A program made the position numbers and the translations under genes. A stretch of DNA of 7,442 nucleotides from contig JBGSOQ010000020.1 in NCBI GenBank assembly GCA_041739035.1, positions 1 through 7,442 of the forward strand, written 5' to 3'. This DNA is from XYD12-FULL-36-8 sp041739035 (lineage in GTDB: Bacteria; Bacteroidota; Ignavibacteria; Ignavibacteriales; Ignavibacteriaceae). This document shows, piece after piece, positions 1 through 5,754 of this stretch. The notes below the pieces were generated by a model. The model was given only the letters and a program-made list of their open reading frames with translations. It made no database searches and was not told where the DNA came from. Position 1 is the first letter of the stretch; every line of letters begins with the position of its first letter.

Positions 1-252
1 CTTGCACAGAATTATCCAAATCCGTTTAATCCTTCAACTTCAATTGAATTTGTGATACCTCAAGCAGGATTTGTAAATCTTTCAGTATTCAATTTACTCG
101 GTGAGAAAGTTGCCGAACTGGTAAATGAAACTAAAGAAAGTGGGAATCACACGATTATATTTGATGCAAGTAATCTTTCAAGTGGTACTTATATTTATAC
201 TTTAAGCGTAAATGGTAATATCGTAACCAAGAAGATGACTCTTATCAAGTAA
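1..252 (+). CDS. C-terminal end of a T9SS-secreted protein (type A sorting domain), 5' partial
   Basis: The reading frame is open from base 1 to the TAA at 250-252, so only the last 83 residues are visible. They begin LAQNYPNPFNPSTSIEF, the hallmark opening of the type IX secretion system type A C-terminal sorting domain. The remainder follows the family pattern: a VFNLLGEKV beta strand, a LVN turn, a LSSGTYIYTL strand and a final KKMTLIK. These domains direct an already exported protein through the outer membrane and are usually removed at the surface. The nature of the cargo domain lies outside the window. A terminator follows directly, so this gene is not part of the rnf operon. The internal ATG at 52 is not a plausible start because it would cut off the diagnostic motif. 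Confidence 0.93.
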   Translation, partial: LAQNYPNPFNPSTSIEFVIPQAGFVNLSVFNLLGEKVAELVNETKESGNHTIIFDASNLSSGTYIYTLSVNGNIVTKKMTLIK

Positions 253-274
253 TTTTCAGTTAACAATTATCAAT

Positions 275-303
275 AAAAAGCGGTCTTTGGGCCGCTTTTT
301 TTA
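275..303 (+). terminator. Rho-independent terminator after the T9SS gene
   Basis: GCGGTC (280-285) pairs with GGCCGC (290-295), with one T-G wobble, around a TTTG loop. A five-base A run before it (275-279) pairs with the start of a seven-base T run after it (296-302). It starts 22 bases after the stop codon at 252. The A run would also give a stem with some function on the opposite strand. It separates the T9SS gene from the rnf operon. Confidence 0.9.
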
Positions 304-324
304 TTCTCATTTCTTCATCTTCCC

Positions 325-342
325 TTTTTCAATATTGAAAAA
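325..342. promoter_or_regulatory. 18-bp perfect palindrome upstream of rnfC, candidate operator
   Basis: TTTTTCAAT followed by ATTGAAAAA is a perfect palindrome with no spacer, centred at 333/334, about 140 bases before rnfC. No stem-loop RNA is likely because there is no loop, so a dimeric DNA-binding regulator is the more natural reading. It does not match the FNR box (TTGAT-N4-ATCAA). AT-rich DNA produces such palindromes by chance more easily, so this is only a candidate. Confidence 0.3.
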
Positions 343-423
343 ACTGTTCGCCAAAGGCTTCATTTTTTATGATTTTCTTTGTTTAATAAGATAAAACCAT
401 ATAAAAAAAAGTTTATTTGCTGG

Positions 424-436
424 CACATTTTATGTG
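424..436. promoter_or_regulatory. Small dyad CACAT-TTT-ATGTG in the rnf leader
   Basis: A 5-bp inverted repeat with a 3-base centre lies 44 bases before the rnfC start. The gene-free leader (303-480) must hold the rnf promoter, but neither a clear sigma-70 pair nor the Bacteroidota -33/-7 (TTG, TAnnTTTG) pair could be found. This dyad is one of only two ordered elements seen in the leader. It could bind a regulator or be chance. Confidence 0.2.
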
Positions 437-480
437 TAAATGAGTAGACTTAAAATTCATAAGCAGAATTAGTTTAATAA

Positions 481-1803
481 ATGAAAACATTTCATGGCGG
501 TGTTCATCCTTCAGAAGAAAAGAATTTAACTGAAAATTTACCGTTTGAATTTTTACAGCTAAAGTCACAAATTACTTTGCCACTCGCACAGCACCTTGGC
601 AGACAAGCAAAACCAAAAGTGAAGAAAGGTTCTGCAGTTGTTCAAGGTGAATTAATTGCAGAAGCAGATGGTTTTGTCTCTGCACCAATACACAGCTCAG
701 TTTGTGGAACAGTTGCCAGCTTAGGTAAAACTGATACTGTAAGTGGATTCCCAAAAGATTCTATTGTAATAACTCCTAATGGACAAACCGAAAAAAGTTT
801 TTTGCCGACTCTTGATCCTCAAACCATTACATCCGCTGAAATTCGGCAGAGAGTAGCTGATGCAGGTATCGTAGGTCAAGGCGGTGCAGCATTTCCAACT
901 TCTGTTAAGCTAATGCCTCCTGAAAATAAAGTAATTGATCTAGTAATTCTTAACGGCTGCGAATGCGAACCGTATCTCACAAGAGATTATAGATTCATGC
1001 TTGAGAGACCTGATGCAGTAATTTTAGGTTTAAAGTTGATAATGAAAGCTCTTGGCGTAAGAGAAGGAATAATTGGAATTGAGGATAATAAACCAAAAGC
1101 TATTGAAGAATTAAGATCACTTCTAAAAAATGAAAATTCAATTAAGGTGTTAGCACTAAAGACAAAGTATCCTCAAGGTGCCGAGAAAATGCTTATCAAA
1201 GCCGCAACAGGAAAGGAAGTTCCTGTTGGAAAACTTCCGCTTGATGTTGGAATAGTTATTCAAAATGTGGGCACGGCAGTTTCAATTCACGATGCCGTTG
1301 TGAAAGGCGAACCCTTAATTACTGCGGCCTTAACAGTTTCAGGTAAAGGAATTAAAAATCCTAAAAATGTAATTGTTCCAGTTGGAACTCCGATCCTCGA
1401 TGTAATTGATTTTTGCGGCGGTGTAACTGAGGATGCAGCAAAAGTGGTTGTTGGTGGACCAATGATGGGAGTGGCACAGTTTAATTTATCAGCTCCAATA
1501 ATGAAGGCAACTTCCGGAATAGTTGTGCTAACTCAGAAAGAAGTTGAAGAAAAAGATGAAACACCTTGCTTGCGATGCGGGCAGTGCATCGATGCTTGTC
1601 CGTTAGGATTGATGCCAACCAAATTGGTACGCTACACACAACTTGAAAAATATGAAGAAGCTGAAGAAATCGGAATTACAGTTTGTATGGAATGCGGGAC
1701 TTGCGCTTTCACGTGTCCGGCAAATATTCCTTTAGTTCAGTGGATACGGTTGGGAAAGCAAAAGGTTAATCATTTGCAACGAAAGAGGGCTGTAGCTAAG
1801 TAA
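481..1803 (+). CDS. rnfC: Rnf complex subunit RnfC (NADH/FMN and 4Fe-4S subunit)
   Basis: RnfC is the peripheral subunit of the Rnf complex that exchanges electrons with NAD(H) at the cytoplasmic face. The 440-residue product has the family opening TFHGGVHPSEEK at residues 3-14, a biotinyl-lipoyl-like barrel around residues 47-80, and the FMN/NADH-binding core with GQGGAAFPT (132-140) and NGCECEPY (158-165). A soluble-ligand-binding region follows, then two 4Fe-4S motifs: C363, C366, C369, C373 and C402, C405, C408, C412. It ends shortly after the second cluster, so it is the short form without the long alanine/lysine-rich tail of some proteobacterial RnfC. The start is fixed by the conserved N-terminus. 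No Shine-Dalgarno sequence precedes the ATG, which is common in Bacteroidota. It is the first gene of the operon and is separated from rnfD by a repeat block. Confidence 0.96.
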   Translation: MKTFHGGVHPSEEKNLTENLPFEFLQLKSQITLPLAQHLGRQAKPKVKKGSAVVQGELIAEADGFVSAPIHSSVCGTVASLGKTDTVSGFPKDSIVITPNGQTEKSFLPTLDPQTITSAEIRQRVADAGIVGQGGAAFPTSVKLMPPENKVIDLVILNGCECEPYLTRDYRFMLERPDAVILGLKLIMKALGVREGIIGIEDNKPKAIEELRSLLKNENSIKVLALKTKYPQGAEKMLIKAATGKEVPVGKLPLDVGIVIQNVGTAVSIHDAVVKGEPLITAALTVSGKGIKNPKNVIVPVGTPILDVIDFCGGVTEDAAKVVVGGPMMGVAQFNLSAPIMKATSGIVVLTQKEVEEKDETPCLRCGQCIDACPLGLMPTKLVRYTQLEKYEEAEEIGITVCMECGTCAFTCPANIPLVQWIRLGKQKVNHLQRKRAVAK

Positions 1804-1807
1804 ATGC

Positions 1808-1977
1808 ATAGCCACAACCTTTAGGTTGTGAGTAAATTGTATAATAAAAATTTGGGTTTCGCCATACCAATAGAAATTTTGGGCTAAAGCCCCGGAACGT
1901 TGTCAGGATATTTATTCTCCGGCATAAATGCCGGAGCTATTTTAAGTTATGCAACGCTTCCTAAATGTAAGGGCTAT
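1808..1977. repeat. Cluster of TAAA-loop hairpins (REP-like repeat block) between rnfC and rnfD
   Basis: The 198-base rnfC-rnfD gap holds four hairpin units. Unit 1 is CACAACC-TTTA-GGTTGTG at 1813-1830, preceded by ATAGC (1808-1812). Unit 2 is GGGC-TAAA-GCCC at 1881-1892. Unit 3 is TCCGGCA-TAAA-TGCCGGA at 1918-1935, followed by GCTAT (1936-1940). Unit 4 is a decayed stem, CTTCC-TAAAT-GTAAG at 1957-1971 with one C-T mismatch, and GCTAT at 1973-1977. Read on the minus strand, unit 1 has the same plan as unit 3: 7-bp stem, TAAA loop, then GCTAT. The stems differ completely while the loop and flanking GCTAT are shared. This resembles REP sequences, hairpins beside a fixed short guide, which Y1 (RAYT) transposases can mobilise. 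No transposase is in the window. None of the hairpins has a T tract, so they are not terminators. Confidence 0.7.
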
Positions 1978-2001
1978 TAAAAAATATTTTTACAAAAAAA
2001 T

Positions 2002-2973
2002 ATGTCACAAGAAGCTGTAATAGAAACAAAACGAACAATTCAATTTGACTTAACTTCATCACCGCATCTTCATTCAGGATGGACGACAAAAAAAGTTATG
2101 TGGTTTGTGCTGTTATCGCTTGTTCCTTGCATAGTATCTGCTGTAATCTTTTTTGGATTTTATCAGCTTATGATTTTAGCGGTTGCAATGTTCTTTGCTG
2201 TAGGAACAGAGGCAGTAATTCAAAAAATTAGAAAACAAAAAATCAAAATTAACGATGGCAGTGCTGCATTAACCGGTTTGCTTCTTGCACTCACTCTTCC
2301 ACCTAACTTTTCACTGTCAGCAACAGCAATTGGCGCTGTTGTTTCAATTGGAATTGGCAAACAAATATTTGGCGGACTTGGTTACAACATTTTCAATCCC
2401 GCACTTGTGGGAAGAGCATTTTTGCAAGCGGCTTTTCCAGTTGCAATAACAACTTGGACAAAACCAAGCTTAGCTGTTGATGCTGTTACCTCTGCAACTC
2501 CGCTCGCTTCATTTAAATTTGATAAAGTAATTACAGAAATTCAACCAATGTTCTTTGGAAATATCGGGGGCTGTCTTGGTGAAACATCTGGATTCGCAAT
2601 ATTAATCGGTGGTATTTTTCTTGTCGCAATCGGAATAGTTAATTGGAGAATCCCGCTTTCAATGATCCTCGGTATTTTTATTTTCGGAGGAATTTTCTAT
2701 TTGCTTGATCCAACTAAATATCCCTCTCCGTTTTTTCAAATTTTTGCCGGAGGATTTTTATTCGGTACTTTCTTCATGGCAACAGATTGGGTTTCATCAC
2801 CAATTACAGGGAAAGGAATGTGGATTTTCGGACTCGGTATTTCATTAATTGTTGTTGTGATAAGATTATTGGGCGGACTTCCAGAGGGAGTTATGTACGC
2901 AATTTTATTTATGAATGGATTGGTGCCGATTATAAACCGTTATACAAAACCAAGAATTTTCGGCTCAGTTTAA
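2002..2973 (+). CDS. rnfD: Rnf complex subunit RnfD (covalent-FMN membrane subunit)
   Basis: RnfD is an integral membrane subunit related to NqrB. It carries covalent FMN and takes part in ion translocation. The 323-residue product has a short cytoplasmic N-terminus (SSPHLHSGWTTKKVMW) and multiple hydrophobic helices. It shows the conserved segments TLPPNFSLSA (98-107), GGLGYNIFNPALVGRAF (124-140), ATDWVSSPITGKG near residues 260-272, and a late LPEGVMYAILFMN. The flavinylation motif is DAVTSAT (160-166), which makes T166 the predicted FMN acceptor; it matches the ApbE target pattern D-x-x-(S/T)-x-A-T. The start ATG lies in an A/T run without a Shine-Dalgarno sequence, just downstream of the repeat block. 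Its end is 11 bases from rnfG, so the two are co-transcribed. Confidence 0.96.
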   Translation: MSQEAVIETKRTIQFDLTSSPHLHSGWTTKKVMWFVLLSLVPCIVSAVIFFGFYQLMILAVAMFFAVGTEAVIQKIRKQKIKINDGSAALTGLLLALTLPPNFSLSATAIGAVVSIGIGKQIFGGLGYNIFNPALVGRAFLQAAFPVAITTWTKPSLAVDAVTSATPLASFKFDKVITEIQPMFFGNIGGCLGETSGFAILIGGIFLVAIGIVNWRIPLSMILGIFIFGGIFYLLDPTKYPSPFFQIFAGGFLFGTFFMATDWVSSPITGKGMWIFGLGISLIVVVIRLLGGLPEGVMYAILFMNGLVPIINRYTKPRIFGSV

Positions 2974-2984
2974 GAGGTAAGCAA

Positions 2985-3569
2985 ATGAAAGAAATATTTC
3001 ACATCTTAGCGACCCTTACTTTAATTGGTATTATAGCTGGTGGTTCACTTTCACTTGTAAACAATTGGGCTTCTCCAAAAATTCTTATCAATCAAAAAGC
3101 TGAGACCGAGCGAGCAATTTATCTTGTTCACCTCGACGGTAAAAAATATGAGGCAATGAAAGATGCCGGATTTGAAGTTTATAAGGTTTTTGATCAAACA
3201 GACAAATCAGTTGGATACTCACTTGTTTATGCGGGAAACGGATTCCAAGGTAAAATAAAAATGATGATCGGGCTTACAGATGATTTAAATAAAATCACCT
3301 CAATAGAAATTCTTGAGCAGTCTGAAACACCGGGGCTTGGCACAAAAATTCTTGAACCGACTTACAAAGATCAATACAAAGAATTAACACCATTGACAGG
3401 AATAAAGCTGGTAAAGGGTATCTCGCCATCAAACCCAAATGAAGTACAGGCAATTACCGGCGCAACAATTTCGAGCAGAGCTGTTGTACAAATTGCAAAT
3501 GAAGGAATAAGAAAGTTGAAATCAGTTTTAGAAAAAGAATCCCTTCAAAATAAAGAGGTAGTAAAATGA
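2985..3569 (+). CDS. rnfG: Rnf complex subunit RnfG (covalent-FMN subunit)
   Basis: RnfG is anchored by one N-terminal helix (about residues 7-27). It carries an extracytoplasmic FMN_bind domain whose FMN is attached to threonine by ApbE. The 194-residue product has the family motif SETPGLGTKI (113-122) and the flavinylation site TGATISS (158-164), with T161 as predicted acceptor. The residue usually Asp three places before TGAT's first Thr is Gln here (Q155). The ATG at 2985 was chosen because AGAGG at 2973-2977 lies 7 bases upstream and the helix starts immediately. An in-frame extension back to 2787 would overlap rnfD by 187 bases and adds non-RnfG sequence. Its stop overlaps the rnfE start in an ATGA (3566-3569). 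Confidence 0.95.
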   Translation: MKEIFHILATLTLIGIIAGGSLSLVNNWASPKILINQKAETERAIYLVHLDGKKYEAMKDAGFEVYKVFDQTDKSVGYSLVYAGNGFQGKIKMMIGLTDDLNKITSIEILEQSETPGLGTKILEPTYKDQYKELTPLTGIKLVKGISPSNPNEVQAITGATISSRAVVQIANEGIRKLKSVLEKESLQNKEVVK

Positions 3570-4258
3570 AAAGTCAAACTCCTCTGATAAAGGAATTTAC
3601 AAAAGGATTATGGGAAATAAATCCCGTCTTCAAACAAATACTGGGAATGTGTCCTACACTTGCAGTAACTGTTTCAGCAATAAACGGAATTGCGATGGCT
3701 CTTGCTACAACTTTTGTGCTTGTGTTTTCAAGTTTGCTAATATCATTGATAAGAAAATTGATTCCAAATCAAGTTCGAATTGCTGCGTACATTGTTATCA
3801 TTGCCACATTTGTTACTATTGTTGATTTAGTAATGAAGGCGCAATTTCCGGATTTAAGTAAAGAGTTGGGTCCGTTCATTCCCCTGATAGTTGTAAACTG
3901 TATAATACTCGGCAGAGCAGAAGCGTTTGCTTCAAAAAATAATCCTTTGCGAGCTGTACTTGATGCATTTGGCAATGGTTTCGGGTTTTTAATTTCTTTA
4001 TTTGTTTTAGGAAGCATTCGTGAAATTCTTGGTTCGAGAACAATACTTGGTTATCATGTTTTGCCAGATAGTTATGAAACCTGGTTAATTATGATTCTTC
4101 CTGCTGGCGCATTTTTAACCTTAGGACTACTAATGGGACTTGCTAATTTATACATAGAGAAGAAGAAGAACCTTGAAAGAGATGCTTTAATAGCTCAGTA
4201 CAAAAGAGTTGGCAGAGAAGAAATAACTGATGAAGTCCTGAAAGGAGCAGGGGTTTGA
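3566..4258 (+). CDS. rnfE: Rnf complex subunit RnfE (membrane core, Fe-S cysteine pair)
   Basis: RnfE is a six-helix membrane subunit homologous to NqrD. It pairs with RnfA in an inverted-topology dimer that holds an intramembrane [2Fe-2S] cluster. The 230-residue product has the N-terminal KEFTKGLWEINPVFKQILG segment and then the two half-site cysteines, C29 in GMCPTLAVT and C112 in VVNCIILGRAEAFA. These match the pair known from NqrD-type proteins. A long charged C-terminal tail (EKKKNLERD onward) is typical of RnfE. Translation is probably coupled to rnfG through the 4-base ATGA overlap, helped by AGAGG at 3554-3558, 7 bases upstream. The same AGAGGTA leader is used by rnfG. Confidence 0.96.
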   Translation: MKSQTPLIKEFTKGLWEINPVFKQILGMCPTLAVTVSAINGIAMALATTFVLVFSSLLISLIRKLIPNQVRIAAYIVIIATFVTIVDLVMKAQFPDLSKELGPFIPLIVVNCIILGRAEAFASKNNPLRAVLDAFGNGFGFLISLFVLGSIREILGSRTILGYHVLPDSYETWLIMILPAGAFLTLGLLMGLANLYIEKKKNLERDALIAQYKRVGREEITDEVLKGAGV

Positions 4259-4260
4259 TT

Positions 4261-4833
4261 ATGGAACTTTTTATTATTTTTATTTCAGCGGCACTAATCA
4301 ACAACTTTGTTTTATCATACTTTTTAGGAATTTGCCCCTTTATTGGTGTATCGGGAAAAACCTCTTCTGCTGTATCAATGGGGATGGCGGTTACATTTGT
4401 AATGGTCTTAACTGCTGTAGTAAGCTGGCTTTTATTTAATCTAATTCTTGTTCCGTATAAACTTGAATTCTTGCAAACGCCATCATTCATCCTTGTAATA
4501 GCTGCGTTGGTTCAGTTTGTTGAAATGTTCATCAAGAAAGTAAGCCAGCCATTATACAGGGCACTTGGAATATTTTTACCATTGATTACAACAAACTGTG
4601 CAATACTTGGCTTGGCATTACTTGCATCAATGAGAAGTTATGGCTTTCTGGAAAGTATTGTGTTTGGAATCGGCGCTGGGGTTGGATTTACACTCGCATT
4701 AGTTATCATGGCGGGAATTCGTGAAGAATTGGATTTAGCAGATGTTCCCAAACCTTTTCGTGGTGCGCCAATAACTTTAATTGTAGCGGGAATATTAGCT
4801 CTCGCATTCATGGGCTTTGCAGGAATGATTTGA
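4261..4833 (+). CDS. rnfA: Rnf complex subunit RnfA (membrane core, Fe-S cysteine pair)
   Basis: RnfA is the NqrE-like partner of RnfE: six helices, with two cysteines that complete the intramembrane [2Fe-2S] site. The 190-residue product begins MELFIIFISAALINNFVLSY, the usual RnfA N-terminus. It has C25 in GICPFIGVS and C113 in TTNCAILGLALLAS. The REELDLADVPKPFRG loop (154-168) and a last hydrophobic helix also follow the family. The start is uncertain by two codons. ATG 4261 has AGGGG (4249-4253) 7 bases upstream, while TTG 4255 has AAGGAG (4242-4247) 7 bases upstream and overlaps the rnfE stop as TTGA. ATG is preferred because it gives the family's usual N-terminus and length. Confidence 0.95.
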   Translation: MELFIIFISAALINNFVLSYFLGICPFIGVSGKTSSAVSMGMAVTFVMVLTAVVSWLLFNLILVPYKLEFLQTPSFILVIAALVQFVEMFIKKVSQPLYRALGIFLPLITTNCAILGLALLASMRSYGFLESIVFGIGAGVGFTLALVIMAGIREELDLADVPKPFRGAPITLIVAGILALAFMGFAGMI

Positions 4834-4838
4834 GTCTT

Positions 4839-4880
4839 GGGTGGTTGGAAGTAGAATGTGGGTTGTTGGCGTTTTGTCGT
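4839..4880 (+). repeat. G/T-rich heptad repeat, six degenerate units
   Basis: The rnfA-to-tat gap (4834-4921) contains six consecutive 7-base units with consensus NGGNNGT: GGGTGGT, TGGAAGT, AGAATGT, GGGTTGT, TGGCGTT, TTGTCGT. The last T is present in all six; the G at position 2, the G at position 3 and the G at position 6 are each present in five of six. The block is clearly richer in G than the surrounding DNA and ends 41 bases before the next start codon. The G runs could also hint at a two-layer quadruplex, but the 7-base phase explains them better. Confidence 0.5.
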
Positions 4881-4921
4881 ATTAATAAAAAATAAATTTT
4901 GAATTGTTTAAGGATTAAAAA

Positions 4922-5650
4922 ATGATTTCACGTAGAAACTTTTTAAAGATTGCTGGTTTATCTACCGTAGCAGTTGGCTCTGGATACTTAATGGGAAAAC
5001 TGACTCAAACATCAGAGCCGGTTCATTACTCTATCCACGGCTTTGTTCCTGAGGATGAATTAGTAATAAATACTTTGGTTAAAGCATTTAAGGTAAAAAT
5101 CAAAAGCAATTCGGAACCAATTATTATATCTGATTCAAAATTGGGTGAGGTAATTACGAGATTTGATTTGGATATGAGACGTTTAAATTATTCTGATAAA
5201 GGAGAGATAACTTACACTCTGAAGAAATTAAATAAACCAATTGATTCGGATATTATTCTCAGCGATAAAGATAATTCCATCTACTCGTTGGATGATTTGA
5301 ATCTTACAATTGGCAATCTTAGAAATGACTTAATCGGAAGAAAAGCAGATTACAACTTCACAGCAGAATATAGTAAGACTGATTTATTCTCAACATTATT
5401 TAAGAGTGATAAAGAGGAAGTGATAATAGAAAATGAAAAAGGATTAGCTGAAAGAATTTCTCTCAATAAGAATTACAATAACATAATAATTGGCGGACCG
5501 CAGGGAAAAACAGAACTCGAAATAAGAGACAAAATCGTGCGCGTGAATAAATCAACATGCAGACACGAAATCTGTAAACAAACGATTGCCCATGATGTTG
5601 GGAATATAATTGCATGCGCTCCTAATAAAGTTTTAGTGAGGATAGTATAA
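4922..5650 (+). CDS. Tat-exported protein with a C-terminal NusG-domain-II-like cysteine region, function unknown
   Basis: This 242-residue protein opens with SRRNFLK (3-9), a clear twin-arginine motif. A moderately hydrophobic stretch (10-24) follows, so it should be exported folded, perhaps with a bound cofactor, and may stay anchored. The middle (about 35-180) is hydrophilic, alternates strands and helices, and was not recognised. The last ~55 residues (GGPQGKTELEIRD onward) look like NusG domain II (PF07009-type): a beta-rich segment with C213-x4-C218 and C232 in ACAPNKVLVRI, resembling the family's late Cys-x-Pro-Asn segment. These are the only three cysteines. AAGGA at 4910-4914, 7 bases upstream, supports the start. 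Its position between rnfA and apbE suggests a role with Rnf flavoproteins or their maturation. The domain call is by eye and moderate; the function is inference only. Confidence 0.8.
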   Translation: MISRRNFLKIAGLSTVAVGSGYLMGKLTQTSEPVHYSIHGFVPEDELVINTLVKAFKVKIKSNSEPIIISDSKLGEVITRFDLDMRRLNYSDKGEITYTLKKLNKPIDSDIILSDKDNSIYSLDDLNLTIGNLRNDLIGRKADYNFTAEYSKTDLFSTLFKSDKEEVIIENEKGLAERISLNKNYNNIIIGGPQGKTELEIRDKIVRVNKSTCRHEICKQTIAHDVGNIIACAPNKVLVRIV

Positions 5651-5663
5651 AAGCCATCACTAT

Positions 5664-5744
5664 TTCTGACTTCGACATTCGTTGTTCTGTGTTCACTATT
5701 CAAATAGAATATCGAATAAAGAATAAGGAATTAAGAATGTAGAA
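5664..5744. repeat. 81-bp inverted heptad array: six TTC then six GAA at exact 7-base steps
   Basis: TTC occurs at 5664, 5671, 5678, 5685, 5692 and 5699, and GAA at 5707, 5714, 5721, 5728, 5735 and 5742, every step exactly 7 bases. The two halves mirror each other around base 5704, so each TTC faces a GAA. The four bases between triplets vary (for example TGAC, GACA, GTTG, TGTG, ACTA on the left) and pair only in part. The whole could fold into a long, regularly interrupted hairpin with a 5-base AAATA loop. It fills most of the 104-base gap between the Tat gene and apbE and ends 10 bases before the apbE ATG. The phase is not expected from coding DNA, and no gene lies here on either strand. 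Confidence 0.85.
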
Positions 5745-5754
5745 TTTTAAGCTA

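Noticed and set aside
303..480. FMN riboswitch or other structured leader before rnfC
   Set aside because: The conserved FMN riboswitch core was looked for and not seen, and the stretch is too AT-rich and unstructured. Only two small palindromes stand out.
1808..1940. Hairpins after rnfC as Rho-independent terminators
   Set aside because: None of the stems is followed by a T tract, and the downstream genes belong to the same complex. A repeat block is the better reading.
2787..2984. Longer in-frame N-terminus for rnfG
   Set aside because: The extension is arginine-rich shadow sequence of rnfD. The ATG at 2985 has a proper Shine-Dalgarno sequence and gives the normal RnfG signal anchor.
3769..4490. 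Open frames on the minus strand across rnfE and rnfA
   Set aside because: They lie wholly inside strongly supported rnf genes, have no recognisable domain and are shadows of the + strand coding bias.
4874..4901. Bacteroidota-type promoter before the Tat gene (TTG plus TAAATTTTG)
   Set aside because: The -7 box has one base too many compared with TAnnTTTG and the spacing to the TTG is short. It is not strong enough to list.
5473..5703. Minus-strand open frame of 76 codons reading into the Tat gene
   Set aside because: Its first part is simply the heptad array translated (a NSEHRTTNVEV-like peptide) and its remainder is antisense to the cysteine domain of the Tat gene.
5664..5744. CRISPR array
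   Set aside because: The repeated unit is only 7 bases, with 4-base variable parts, and the array inverts at its centre. There are no spacer-length sequences and no cas genes.
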